Source: Enterocloster asparagiformis (GTDB lineage: Bacteria; Bacillota; Clostridia; Lachnospirales; Lachnospiraceae). Taken from it: a stretch of 58,340 bases of DNA. Of the stretch, positions 34,375 through 43,296 are shown piece by piece. Under the pieces are notes generated by a model. It saw only the letters and a list, made by a program, of their open reading frames with translations. It had not been told where the DNA came from and searched no databases. The number at the start of each line of letters is the position of its first letter. The stretch's first letter is position 1. A program made the translations under genes and the position numbers. The DNA lies in NCBI GenBank assembly GCA_018380885.1, contig JAGZSY010000034.1, positions 1-58,340 of the forward strand, given 5' to 3'.

Positions 34375-34815
34375 ATGAATTCGATTGAAGGTGAAACAAA
34401 GGGAAGGCTGTACTACCTGCATCTGAAGAAGGACGAGGATGTGCTGCTGGAGATCCGCCGTTTTATTAAAGAAAAAAACATCAAAAACGGCGTGGTCGTG
34501 AGCGGGATCGGGACGCTGAGCAGCTGTTCCTGGCATGGAGTTGTGACGGCGGACTTTCCGGCCAAGGATGAATTCTATGTGGTTGACGAAGAACCCATGG
34601 AGTTGACAGGGCTGTCGGGTGTGATTGCCGAAGGGGAACCGCATCTGCATATGTGTGTGATGTCCTACGGGCGGTCAGGACAAATGATATGTGGCCATAT
34701 TGAACCCGGCTGCAAAGTGTTGTGTCTGGCGGAAATTTCCATTATGGAGACAAATGATATTTTGATGTGCCGCCGGATCGATGAGGATGGTATCAATCAA
34801 TTACAGGAAGCGTAA
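34375..34815 (+). CDS. PPC/DUF296-domain protein
   Basis: 146 residues, single PPC (DUF296) domain, the size of stand-alone bacterial forms. Motifs: VVVSGIGTLSSCSWHGV, LTGLSGVIAEGEPHLHMCVM with the conserved His pair, and MICGHIEPGCKVLCLAEI. Bacterial PPC proteins form trimers with a possible metal site, but their job is not known. GAAGGAGGAC precedes the ATG at 34375, and operator 2 lies just upstream. First gene of the LacI-controlled operon. Confidence 0.88.
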   Translation: MNSIEGETKGRLYYLHLKKDEDVLLEIRRFIKEKNIKNGVVVSGIGTLSSCSWHGVVTADFPAKDEFYVVDEEPMELTGLSGVIAEGEPHLHMCVMSYGRSGQMICGHIEPGCKVLCLAEISIMETNDILMCRRIDEDGINQLQEA

Positions 34816-34831
34816 AGACAGGAGGGTTACT

Positions 34832-36430
34832 ATGAAAAAGAGATATCGGTTGTTGGCGGGATGTTTAACAGCGGCGCTGCTTTTGACAGCATGCGGAGGA
34901 GCGGCCCAGCCGTCTGCGAATGCGGAGAGCGGAGCTTCCCAGGGCGCGGGTGAAGAGAAGGCTGCAGAGGGGGCGGCCGGTGAGAAAACCACGCCGGAGG
35001 ACACGTTTGTTTATGCGACAAACGGCGAGCCTGGAAACTTAGATCCTCAAAACAACTCGTTTTTGATGGGGCAGATCGTAACCAACTGCATTTTTGACAC
35101 GTTGGTTGCCCGCGATCCGAATACCGGAGAAATCAAGCCGTGCCTTGCAGAGAGCTGGGAGAATATAGATGATGTGACGATCCGTTTTCATCTGCGCCAG
35201 GATGTGAAATTCCAAAACGGAGAAAAACTGACCTCGGAGGACGTGGTTTACACGCTGGGCCGGATGGTGAACGGCGCTGCAAGCGCATCGTATTATACCA
35301 CGATTGATTTTGAAAAATGCGCGGCTGTGGACGAATACACCGTGGATCTGGCCTTAAAGTATCCCTTTGCCGGAATCTATAATTTCCTGAGCAATCCCCG
35401 GGGCGGCATCGTCTGTAAGAGCTATGTGGAATCCACAGGCGAGGATGCGTTCGGGCGCACTCCGATGGGAACGGGCGCGTTTTCCTTTAAAGAGTGGGTG
35501 ACGGGCGATAATGTCACGCTGGTGCGGAATGACGAGTACTGGGGGGAGAAGCCCGCTTACGGTAATCTGGTTGTCCGTTTTATCGCAGATTCCTCCACGC
35601 GCTTTATTGAGCTGGAGACAGGGGGAGTGGACGCGTGCGACAATATCAGCGGCAGCAACTACACGCGCATCAAAAACGGGGTGGACCACTGCGTCTTATC
35701 CGATACGCTCAGCACAAAGACGTTCTATATTGTAATGGCGGACGAGCATGAATACGTGAGCGATTTAAATGTCCGCAAGGCCCTTGCATATGCGCTTGAC
35801 AGGGAGGCCGTGGTAAAAGCCGCTTACGGTGAGTCGGCCGTGGCTGCGGACAGCACGGTGGCGGCCACGCTGCCGTTCTATGTATCCCAAAATGAATATT
35901 ATCCCTACGACCCTGAGAAGGCAAGACAGTGCCTGGCGGATGCGGGATATGCGGACGGCATCAATCTGACGCTGGTTGTGGAAGAGGTTACGGAGCTGGT
36001 GAATCTGGCGGAAGCCTGTCAGGCATATTGGGCGGAAGCGGGGATCAACGTGGATGTGCAGGTCTACGATATCGCCACGGCGGGAACCATGGCGAGCAGC
36101 GGGGAAGCATATTTTACCATCCGAAACTGCGGCTGCGCCAGCGGAGACCCGGATCAGTGCTTCCAGTTTTTTACTGAAGCCTACGGTGGAACCAATGGAA
36201 AGAAAGACCCTGTGTTTAACGAGATGCTGGATAAGGGCAGAGCGGAAACCGATGAGAAGAAGCGCTATGAAATTTACGGAGAGGTCCAGAAATACGCTGC
36301 GGAGAACATGCTTGAAATTCCGCTTTTGACGCCGATTTTCGCATACGGAACCAGAGACTATGTGGAAAATTTCAACGCCGACCCGTCCAACGTGCCGGAT
36401 CTGCGCACGGTTACGTTTACTAACAATTAA
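34832..36430 (+). CDS. ABC transporter substrate-binding lipoprotein (DppA/OppA, SBP_bac_5 family)
   Basis: 532 residues from the ATG with GGAGGGTTAC upstream. Lipobox ending at Cys21, Ala/Glu-rich linker, then an SBP_bac_5 domain with FVYATNGEPGNLDPQNNS, LVARDPNTGEIKPCLAESWE and RLHQ-like FHLRQDVKFQNGEKLTSEDV. This family binds di- and oligopeptides but also some sugars, nickel and opines. It comes before DppB/C/D/F-type genes. Confidence 0.94.
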   Translation: MKKRYRLLAGCLTAALLLTACGGAAQPSANAESGASQGAGEEKAAEGAAGEKTTPEDTFVYATNGEPGNLDPQNNSFLMGQIVTNCIFDTLVARDPNTGEIKPCLAESWENIDDVTIRFHLRQDVKFQNGEKLTSEDVVYTLGRMVNGAASASYYTTIDFEKCAAVDEYTVDLALKYPFAGIYNFLSNPRGGIVCKSYVESTGEDAFGRTPMGTGAFSFKEWVTGDNVTLVRNDEYWGEKPAYGNLVVRFIADSSTRFIELETGGVDACDNISGSNYTRIKNGVDHCVLSDTLSTKTFYIVMADEHEYVSDLNVRKALAYALDREAVVKAAYGESAVAADSTVAATLPFYVSQNEYYPYDPEKARQCLADAGYADGINLTLVVEEVTELVNLAEACQAYWAEAGINVDVQVYDIATAGTMASSGEAYFTIRNCGCASGDPDQCFQFFTEAYGGTNGKKDPVFNEMLDKGRAETDEKKRYEIYGEVQKYAAENMLEIPLLTPIFAYGTRDYVENFNADPSNVPDLRTVTFTNN

Positions 36431-36452
36431 GCAGAGAGTAAGGAGAGGGACA

Positions 36453-37436
36453 ATGCTGAAATATATCGGACGCCGTCTGCTTCAATTCATACCTGTTATT
36501 ATCGGGGTGCTGTTCCTGACATTTACGATTAATTATTTTTCGCCCGGTGATCCGGCAATCGCGATTCTCGGAACAGAGGCCTCGGAAGAATCACTGGAGC
36601 GGTTTCGGGAGGAGCATGGGCTTAATGACTCATTTTTTGTACAATTTTTTCATTATGCGGAAGGGATTGTAACGCGTTTTGACTTTGGCACCTCCTATCA
36701 GACAAAACGTCCGGTAGCACAGGAACTTTTGGAGCGTTACCCGAAAACCATTATGCTGGCTGTGATGAGCGTCGCCTTTGCCACGGTGATCGGTATTCCG
36801 CTGGGAATTATATCGGCGACAAGGCAGTATTCGCTGTCGGACTACGGGGCCTCATTCCTGGCGCTGATCGGCGCTTCGCTGCCTCAATTCTGGCTGGGAC
36901 TTATGATGATGCTGTTGTTTTCCGTAAAGCTGAATCTGCTGCCGGCCACCGGCTTTTCGTCGCCGCTGCACTGGATTATGCCGACCATTGCGATTGGGAT
37001 TTACCCGGTGGCCACCATCACGAGGATGACGCGGTCGAATATGCTGGAGGTGATCCGGCAGGACTACATACGCACAGCCAGGGCGAAGGGAATGGGGGAC
37101 GCCATAGTCGTGTCCAAGCATGCACTGAAAAACGCATTGATCCCTGTCATTACGGTAATTGGCGCACAGCTGGGGCAGAGCCTCAGCGGCGCCATGGTAG
37201 TGGAATCCGTATTCACCATACCGGGGCTTGGAAGCTTAATGGTAAGCGCGATCAAGAGCCGCGATTATGCCATGATTCAAGGCGGAGTTGTGTTTATCGC
37301 CATTGTGTATTCGCTGATTAACCTTTTGGTGGATTTGATTTACGCCTACATTGATCCCAGGATCAAATCGCAGTACATGTCGTCAAAAAAACGCGGGCCG
37401 GTAAAAGCAGCGGCAGGCGGCGAGGGGGAGGTCTGA
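36453..37436 (+). CDS. ABC transporter permease (DppB/OppB family)
   Basis: 327 residues, six hydrophobic segments. Opens MLKYIGRRLLQFIPVIIGVL, the usual DppB start, and has the EAA loop TRSNMLEVIRQDYIRTARAK before GMGDAIVVSKHALKNALIPV. The ATG at 36453 is preferred because GGAGAGGGAC precedes it. It pairs with the DppC-type permease three bases on. Confidence 0.95.
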   Translation: MLKYIGRRLLQFIPVIIGVLFLTFTINYFSPGDPAIAILGTEASEESLERFREEHGLNDSFFVQFFHYAEGIVTRFDFGTSYQTKRPVAQELLERYPKTIMLAVMSVAFATVIGIPLGIISATRQYSLSDYGASFLALIGASLPQFWLGLMMMLLFSVKLNLLPATGFSSPLHWIMPTIAIGIYPVATITRMTRSNMLEVIRQDYIRTARAKGMGDAIVVSKHALKNALIPVITVIGAQLGQSLSGAMVVESVFTIPGLGSLMVSAIKSRDYAMIQGGVVFIAIVYSLINLLVDLIYAYIDPRIKSQYMSSKKRGPVKAAAGGEGEV

Positions 37437-37439
37437 ACC

Positions 37440-38306
37440 ATGGAGCCGAGAAGAGCAAAAAGAAAACAGAGCCAGATTATTATAATATGGAAGCGGCTTC
37501 GCAGAAACAAAATGGCGGTGGCAGGGCTTGTGGTCGTGTGTGTGCTGCTGGCCGGTGTGATCTTTGCAAATTTTCTTACGCCGTATGCCTACGATAAACA
37601 AAATTTAGCCATGGCCTTCCAGATGCCGAGCCTCCAGCACTTATTCGGCACGGACAATTTAGGGCGGGATATTTTTACCAGGGTGCTTTATGGCGGGAGA
37701 ATTTCGCTGTTTGTCGCGCTGTTCGCCGTGATGATCGGCCTTGTGGCCGGAGGGGCGATGGGCGCGACGGCGGGGTATTTCGGGGGAGTGTACGAGAGCG
37801 TGGTTATGCGGATCATGGACATTCTGATGGCCATCCCGTCAATGCTTTTGGCGATCGCGGTATCCTCGGCTCTGGGAACCGGAATTGTCAATACGACAAT
37901 CGCCATCGGAGTCGGTTCAATTCCGCTGTTCGCCAGAGTCACGCGCTCTGCCGTGCTCTCGGTGAAGGATCAGGAATACGTGGAGGCCGGACTGGCGATT
38001 GGAGCAGGAAACAGCCATATTATCTGGAGACATGTGCTTCCCAATTCCTTTGCCTCCATGCTGGTGATCTTCACCCTGCGGCTGGCAGACAATATTTTGA
38101 TCGTATCCAGCCTGACGTTTTTGGGGCTGGGAGTGCAGCCGCCCACGCCGGAGTGGGGCTCTATGATCTCGGCAGGGCGTCAGTATATGCGGGAATTTTA
38201 TCCAATCGTTGTATTTCCAGGCCTGGCAATTATGATTACGCTGATTGCGTTCAATATGCTGGGCGACGGCCTCAGGGATGCCCTTGACCCGCGGCTGAAG
38301 CAGTGA
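37440..38306 (+). CDS. ABC transporter permease (DppC/OppC family)
   Basis: 288 residues with the N-terminal OppC_N segment (KRLRRNKMAVAGLVVVCVLL) and five or six further hydrophobic segments. The FGTDNLGRDIFTRVLYGGRI motif is diagnostic of DppC, and the EAA loop reads VKDQEYVEAGLAIGAGNSHI. GGAGGTCTG precedes the start. Confidence 0.95.
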   Translation: MEPRRAKRKQSQIIIIWKRLRRNKMAVAGLVVVCVLLAGVIFANFLTPYAYDKQNLAMAFQMPSLQHLFGTDNLGRDIFTRVLYGGRISLFVALFAVMIGLVAGGAMGATAGYFGGVYESVVMRIMDILMAIPSMLLAIAVSSALGTGIVNTTIAIGVGSIPLFARVTRSAVLSVKDQEYVEAGLAIGAGNSHIIWRHVLPNSFASMLVIFTLRLADNILIVSSLTFLGLGVQPPTPEWGSMISAGRQYMREFYPIVVFPGLAIMITLIAFNMLGDGLRDALDPRLKQ

Positions 38307-38319
38307 CAAGGAGGAACTC

Positions 38320-39297
38320 ATGGAACATATATTAGACATCCGGAACCTGCATATTCAATTCGACAGCGACGGGAGTACGGCGCGGGCGGTAAACGGAGTG
38401 AATTTGACAATCGAGCGGGGGGAGACCCTGGGACTTGTGGGGGAGACTGGGGCGGGAAAGACCACCACCGCTCTGGGAATCCTGAACCTGATCCCTCATC
38501 CCCCGGGAAAAATTACGGAGGGAGAAATCTTTTTCCAGGGCGAGGATTTGCTGAAAAAACCGGTGCGGGAGCTGCAGAGCATCCGGGGAAATCAGATTTC
38601 GATGATTTTCCAAGATCCCATGACCGCGCTTAACCCGGTCCTGACCGTGTGCGAGCAGATCGCCGAGGTGATCAAGCTTCACCAAAAATGTTCGCACGCC
38701 AAGGCCGAGGAGGGAGCGGCCAGGATGATGGAGCTGGTAGGGATTCCGGCAGAGCGCATGAGGGAGTATCCCCACCAGTTCTCCGGGGGGATGAAGCAGC
38801 GCATTGTGATCGCCATCGCGCTGGCCTGCAATCCCCAGCTGCTGATCGCGGACGAACCCACCACGGCGCTGGATGTGACGATTCAGGCGCAGGTGCTGAA
38901 GCTTATGAAGAACCTGCAGCGGCAATTCGCCACCTCCCTCCTCTTGATCACCCACGATCTGGGGGTCGTGGCGGAGGTGTGCGATAAGGTGGCGATCATG
39001 TACGCAGGGGAGATTATTGAGTGCGGCACCGCGGAGCACATATTTGAACATACGGCCCACCCTTATACCAAGGGGCTGTTTGCCTCGATTCCCAGTCTGG
39101 ACGAGGATGTGGAGCGCCTGCAGCCGATTCCCGGCATGATGCCCGATCCGGCGGAGCTTCCGCCGGGGTGCAAATTCTGCGACCGCTGCCCGCTGGCAGA
39201 GGAAAGGTGCAAAAGGGTCCATCCGGAGATGATTGAGCTGGAAAATGGGCATACGGTCCGCTGTCTGCTGGCAGGAAAGGAGAGGGCGAATGGATAA
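38320..39297 (+). CDS. ABC transporter ATP-binding protein (DppD/OppD family)
   Basis: 325 residues. Walker A GETGAGKT (residues 41-48), signature FSGGMKQRIVIAIAL, Walker B LLIADEPTTALD. The C-terminal oligopeptide-transporter domain with several cysteines (CKFCDRCPLAEERC) is typical of DppD/OppD proteins, which carry an iron-sulfur-like Cys cluster. It overlaps the DppF-type gene by eight bases. Confidence 0.96.
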   Translation: MEHILDIRNLHIQFDSDGSTARAVNGVNLTIERGETLGLVGETGAGKTTTALGILNLIPHPPGKITEGEIFFQGEDLLKKPVRELQSIRGNQISMIFQDPMTALNPVLTVCEQIAEVIKLHQKCSHAKAEEGAARMMELVGIPAERMREYPHQFSGGMKQRIVIAIALACNPQLLIADEPTTALDVTIQAQVLKLMKNLQRQFATSLLLITHDLGVVAEVCDKVAIMYAGEIIECGTAEHIFEHTAHPYTKGLFASIPSLDEDVERLQPIPGMMPDPAELPPGCKFCDRCPLAEERCKRVHPEMIELENGHTVRCLLAGKERANG

Positions 39298-40252
39298 TCT
39301 GCTGGAAGTTGAGCATTTGAAAAAATATTTCAGGACAGGCTCGGGCTGGCTTCACGCGGTGGACGATATCAGCTTCCGCCTGGAAAAGGGAAAAACGCTG
39401 GGAGTGGTGGGCGAATCCGGCTGTGGAAAATCGACTCTGGGCCGCGTGATTCTGGGGCTGCAGGAAGCCACGGAGGGGAAAATCCTTTTCAAGGGAGCGG
39501 ACATCACCAACGCGGGCAGGCAGGAGCGGGTGCAGCTGCGCAAAAAGATGCAGATCATATTTCAGGACCCTCTGTCCTCTTTGGACCCCAGAATGTGCGT
39601 GAATGAGATTATTGAGGAACCGCTCAAGGTCCACCACATGGGGAAAACGCGCCGCGAGCGGGAGGACAAGGTCTCCGAGCTCATGGAAACGGTGGGGCTT
39701 GCGGAGCGCCTCCGCTATTCTTATCCACATGAGATGGACGGGGGGAGACGGCAGCGGATCGGCATTGCCCGGGCCCTGGCCTTAGACCCTGAATTTGTGG
39801 TCTGCGACGAACCGGTATCGGCCCTGGACGTGTCGATCCAGGCGCAGATTCTCAACCTGCTTCAGGATTTGCAGGCTGAAAAAAAGCTTACCTACATATT
39901 TATTACCCACAACCTGTCTGTGGTGAAGCATATTTCAGATGAGATTATGGTCATGTATCTGGGGTGCATCGCCGAGCGGGCAAACGCAAAGGAGCTGTTT
40001 TTGCGGCCGCTGCATCCCTATACCAAAGGGCTTCTGTCGGCAATCCCCATCCCGAAGCTGGGAGCCAGACAGGACCGGGAGCTGCTGACCGGCGAGCTTA
40101 CCTCTCCCATCGATCCGAAGCCGGGCTGCAGATTCGCGCCGCGATGCCCGTATGCGGAGGAAGTATGCCGCCGGAAGCAGCCCCAGGCGCAGGAGATTTT
40201 GCCGGGTCATTTTGTGGCCTGCCACTGCGTAAAACAGGTGAATCAACTATAA
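39290..40252 (+). CDS. ABC transporter ATP-binding protein (DppF/OppF family)
   Basis: 320 residues. Walker A GESGCGKST (residues 41-49), Walker B FVVCDEPVSALDVSIQAQ. The signature, usually LSGGQRQR, reads MDGGRRQR, so the conserved Ser is Asp; whether this weakens hydrolysis is unknown. The C-terminal Cys-rich domain (RFAPRCPYAEEVC) is present. The ATG at 39290 follows GGAGAGGGCG inside the preceding gene. Confidence 0.94.
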   Translation: MDNLLEVEHLKKYFRTGSGWLHAVDDISFRLEKGKTLGVVGESGCGKSTLGRVILGLQEATEGKILFKGADITNAGRQERVQLRKKMQIIFQDPLSSLDPRMCVNEIIEEPLKVHHMGKTRREREDKVSELMETVGLAERLRYSYPHEMDGGRRQRIGIARALALDPEFVVCDEPVSALDVSIQAQILNLLQDLQAEKKLTYIFITHNLSVVKHISDEIMVMYLGCIAERANAKELFLRPLHPYTKGLLSAIPIPKLGARQDRELLTGELTSPIDPKPGCRFAPRCPYAEEVCRRKQPQAQEILPGHFVACHCVKQVNQL

Positions 40253-40267
40253 AAGGAGTAAAATGAT

Positions 40268-41704
40268 ATGGGTGAGCAAGCAGCGGATGGTGTGAGAACA
40301 TTTCTTTTGTCGCACAGGGAGGATATGGTGGAGGATTTGGTCAGGCTTGTGAAGATACAAAGCCTGAGGAGCGGGAGCCTGCCGGAAGCCAGGTATGGCA
40401 GGGCGGTCCGCAGCGTTTTGGAGGCTGCCTGCGGCATTCTCCGGGAGGCGGGATTTTCCGCCGGGGTGGAACCGGACGGCGCTTTTGCGATCTGCGATTG
40501 GGGCGACGGGGATTCTATTCTGGGGATAGCGCCCCATTTGGACGTCGTCTCCGCGGAGGGCGGCTGGTCGGCCCCGCCGTTTGAGCCCGTTCTCCAGGGG
40601 GATTTTCTGGTCGGCCGTGGCGTCAGCGATGACAAGGGCGGCGCGGTGATGGCTATATGGGCGCTGCGGGCGCTCCGGGAATGCGGTTTCACGCCGGAGG
40701 GAAAGGTGCGCCTTTTCCTGGGAGGAAATGAAGAGACGGGAATGGAGGACATAAGGCTGCTGGAAGCGCGGTACGGCCTGCCTGATTTTTCCCTGGTTCC
40801 GGATGCGTTTTTTGCCGTGGGCGTAGGGCAGAAGGGCCGGGGCGTTATGCGGATGGGAATGAAGGGAGCTTTGCGGGAGATTAAAGACCTGGAGGGAGGC
40901 GGAAAAACGGCGGGAGCCGTGCCCTCCCGGGCATCATGCACGCTTCCGGACAATGAAAAATTGCAGGAGGAGCTGGAATCCCTCTGCCGCGCCAACGGGC
41001 GGCTCTCGTACCGGGCGGTGGAGGATGGGTACCAGCTCTGCGCGGAAGGGGTAAGCGCCCATACGGCGATGCCGCAGGGATCGGTGAACGCGGTCTGGGT
41101 GTTGGCGGATGCTCTGGGCCGCCTTGCGCACCTGGACTGCGGGGACAGGGCGGCCATGCAGGAGCTGGCCCGGCTGATTGAAGGCTATGACGGCAATGGT
41201 ATGGGAATTTCTGCAAGAGATGAGCGCTCGGGAGATTTGACCTGCGTGGCGGTGTATCTTGGCAGCGAAGGCGGACGCTTGCAGGCGGATTGCAATATCA
41301 GGTTTCCCGTATCTGTCGCGGGGGACGAACTGGAGGAACGCGTAAAAGCGCGGCTGGGCGGGTGCGCCTTCTGGGAAATGGAAGAATTTGGATGGAATGA
41401 TCCGTACTATCTGCCGCCGGACCGTCCGGAAATTGAATTGCTGCGAAAGGTTTACCGGGAATGTACGGGAAGTCCTGCGGACCTGTATGTGCATCCCGGC
41501 GGCACCTATGCGAAGGAATTGGGAAACGCCGTAATTTTCGGCAATGAATTCCGCAAAGAGATCCCGTTTCCGGAAGGGCGGGGGCGGGCCCACCAGGCGG
41601 ACGAAGCGGTATCCATTTCCGATTTGTTAGAGGGAACTTATATCTATGCAGAGGCTATACAAAGCCTGGATCGCCATCTGGCTGACAGGAGAAAGGCGGT
41701 ATGA
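40268..41704 (+). CDS. M20-family metallopeptidase, PepV/Sapep dipeptidase-like
   Basis: 478 residues, size of PepV-like dipeptidases. Metal-site motifs are APHLDVVSAEGGWS, GRGVSDDKGGAVMAIWAL, GGNEETGMEDI and the closing RGRAHQADEAVSI. GHLDVVP is usual; here the first His motif reads APHLDVV. AAAAGGAG precedes the ATG. It likely cleaves peptides brought in by the transporter. Its stop is within two bases of the mutarotase-like start. Confidence 0.9.
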   Translation: MGEQAADGVRTFLLSHREDMVEDLVRLVKIQSLRSGSLPEARYGRAVRSVLEAACGILREAGFSAGVEPDGAFAICDWGDGDSILGIAPHLDVVSAEGGWSAPPFEPVLQGDFLVGRGVSDDKGGAVMAIWALRALRECGFTPEGKVRLFLGGNEETGMEDIRLLEARYGLPDFSLVPDAFFAVGVGQKGRGVMRMGMKGALREIKDLEGGGKTAGAVPSRASCTLPDNEKLQEELESLCRANGRLSYRAVEDGYQLCAEGVSAHTAMPQGSVNAVWVLADALGRLAHLDCGDRAAMQELARLIEGYDGNGMGISARDERSGDLTCVAVYLGSEGGRLQADCNIRFPVSVAGDELEERVKARLGGCAFWEMEEFGWNDPYYLPPDRPEIELLRKVYRECTGSPADLYVHPGGTYAKELGNAVIFGNEFRKEIPFPEGRGRAHQADEAVSISDLLEGTYIYAEAIQSLDRHLADRRKAV

Positions 41705-41705
41705 T

Positions 41706-42026
41706 ATGATACGAAGAGCGACGGCGGCCTATCTGAGGCCTGAGAAAAAAGAGCAGTATTGTTCGCTGCACAGGGCGCCATGGCCTGAGGTGCTGGAGGA
41801 GATGACCCGCCGCCATCATACCAGGCATTCCGTATACTGCGCGGGCAATTATCTGTTCCAATATCTGGAATATACCGGGGAAGATTTTGCCGCGGATATG
41901 GAGGCGATGGGAAGAAATCCGGTTATGCAGAGATGGTGGGCGCTATGCCGCGAATGCGTTGTGCCCCTGCCGGATTTTGAGGGCAGGGCATGGACCGAGA
42001 TGGAAGAAATTTTTCATAACGATTGA
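41706..42026 (+). CDS. L-rhamnose mutarotase-family protein
   Basis: 106 residues, the size of RhaM-type mutarotases (about 104). Family features: start IRRATAAYLRPEKKEQY, then LHRAPWPEVLEEM with the catalytic-region His, HSVYCAGNYLFQYLEYTG, and a Trp-Trp near the C-terminus (MQRWWALC). It interconverts sugar anomers. The ATG at 41706 is preferred; CAGGAGAAAG precedes it. A sugar enzyme inside an operon with a peptide-type transporter suggests the substrate may be a sugar-containing compound. Confidence 0.88.
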   Translation: MIRRATAAYLRPEKKEQYCSLHRAPWPEVLEEMTRRHHTRHSVYCAGNYLFQYLEYTGEDFAADMEAMGRNPVMQRWWALCRECVVPLPDFEGRAWTEMEEIFHND

Positions 42027-42039
42027 CGGAGGGATTGCG

Positions 42040-42969
42040 ATGAAGGTAGTGATTGTGGGCAGCGGGATGATGGGCAGCGGAATCGCCGCCAGAAGCGCGC
42101 TGGCCGGAAACCGGACGTGTCTGGTGGATTTAAATCCGGAGCGCGCGCGGCAGGGATGCGAACAGGCGAGAGCGTGCATCGGGGAGCTGTGCGAAAACGG
42201 ACTTTGCAGCGAACAGGCGGCCCGCGAGGCAGGGGAGCGGCTGATCCCCCAGGATAATTTGGAGCAAGCTGTGGACGGCTGCCAAATGGTGATTGAAGCC
42301 ATTGTGGAGGACCTTTCGGCAAAGCGGAAGCTGTTCGCCCGGTTGGACGCGGTTGTGCCGCCGTCCGTGCCGATCTTGAGCAATACGTCGGGCCTCAGGA
42401 TCACAGAAATCGCGGCGGACGCGGCCTGCTATCCGGAGCGCACCGCCACCGCGCATTTCTGGTTTCCCGCCCATCTGGTGCCGTTGGTGGAAATTGTCAT
42501 GTGGGAGAAAACGGACCCTGAGCTTGCGCAGCAGGTGAAGGAGGAGCTGAAGCGCTGGGGGAAGGCGCCGGTGATTGTCAGGAAAGACCTGCCGGGACAG
42601 CTGGCAAACCGCATTTTGCAGGCCGTAATCCGGGAGGCCTCTAATATTGTAGAGATGGGGCTTGCAGACCCTGAGGATGTGGATATGGCGGTAAAGATGG
42701 GAATGGGAATCCGCTTCCCGGTCTGGGGGCCGTTGGAACACGTGGACGGAGTGGGAGTGGACCTGTGCCTGAAGGTTCAGGACACGGTGCTCCCGGGAAT
42801 CAGCGGGCGGGCAGAGGCCAATGATACGTTCCGGAATCTGGTGCAGAAGGGAGAGCTTGGGTACAAGAGCGGGAAAGGATTTTACGACTGGAGCCGCAAG
42901 GACATGAAAGCGCTGGAGAAAAAACGCAATGACTTTATTATCTACGCACTAAAAATGCTGGAGCTTTGA
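42040..42969 (+). CDS. 3-hydroxyacyl-CoA dehydrogenase-family NAD-dependent oxidoreductase
   Basis: 309 residues. N-terminal Rossmann domain with VGSGMMGSGIA (residues 6-16), the conserved ATAHFWFPAHLVPLVEIV segment with catalytic His, and a C-terminal helical domain with GVDLCLKVQD and GYKSGKGFYDWS. The HFWFP form differs from the HFFNP of fatty-acid enzymes, so the substrate may be a hydroxy acid such as a sugar acid rather than an acyl-CoA. GACGGAGGG precedes the ATG at 42040. Last gene of the operon. Confidence 0.88.
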   Translation: MKVVIVGSGMMGSGIAARSALAGNRTCLVDLNPERARQGCEQARACIGELCENGLCSEQAAREAGERLIPQDNLEQAVDGCQMVIEAIVEDLSAKRKLFARLDAVVPPSVPILSNTSGLRITEIAADAACYPERTATAHFWFPAHLVPLVEIVMWEKTDPELAQQVKEELKRWGKAPVIVRKDLPGQLANRILQAVIREASNIVEMGLADPEDVDMAVKMGMGIRFPVWGPLEHVDGVGVDLCLKVQDTVLPGISGRAEANDTFRNLVQKGELGYKSGKGFYDWSRKDMKALEKKRNDFIIYALKMLEL

Positions 42970-42989
42970 AGAGAATAACGACGGTGGGC

Positions 42990-43032
42990 AGCCCTGTTTC
43001 TCCGCGGACGCGATGAGGAACAGGGCTTTTTC
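42990..43032 (+). terminator. terminator of the LacI-controlled operon
   Basis: AGCCCTGTTTCTC pairs with GAGGAACAGGGCT apart from one mismatch, followed by TTTTTC. Confidence 0.8.
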
Positions 43033-43105
43033 CTGCGTTTTTCCACACTCCGTGCGCATTTTCACGTAAAAGCGCCAACGCTTTAAAGAAATAAAGTAAA
43101 AGAGG

Positions 43106-43134
43106 TTGACATCCCCATAAAACTGCCGTAGAAT
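43106..43134 (+). promoter_or_regulatory. promoter of the aryl-acid cluster
   Basis: TTGACA and TAGAAT separated by exactly 17 bases, 163 bases before the first paaK start. Confidence 0.8.
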
Positions 43135-43296
43135 GTGTTTTAATTGAGGAAATATATCACTTGTCATCAGCCTGCGGCTGGAGTCAGGGTATAATTGCAC
43201 AAAAGCAGCAGACAAACGCAGGAAAGAATGTTATAATTTTAATGTCTTGCTGACAAGGAGCGCCGGACAGGGGCTCCGGAATTTAGGAGGTCAGTC

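Larger units (their letters stand above)
42970..43296. other. interval between the LacI-controlled operon and paaK
   Basis: 327 bases without a gene. It contains the terminator at 42990-43032 and the promoter at 43106-43134. A second TATAAT-like element at about 43230 lacks a good -35. The 160-base leader to paaK shows no recognised riboswitch. Confidence 0.55.

Noticed and set aside
43135..43296. Riboswitch or T-box in the paaK leader
   Set aside because: No T-box AGGGTGG-type motif, specifier stem or known riboswitch core could be found.
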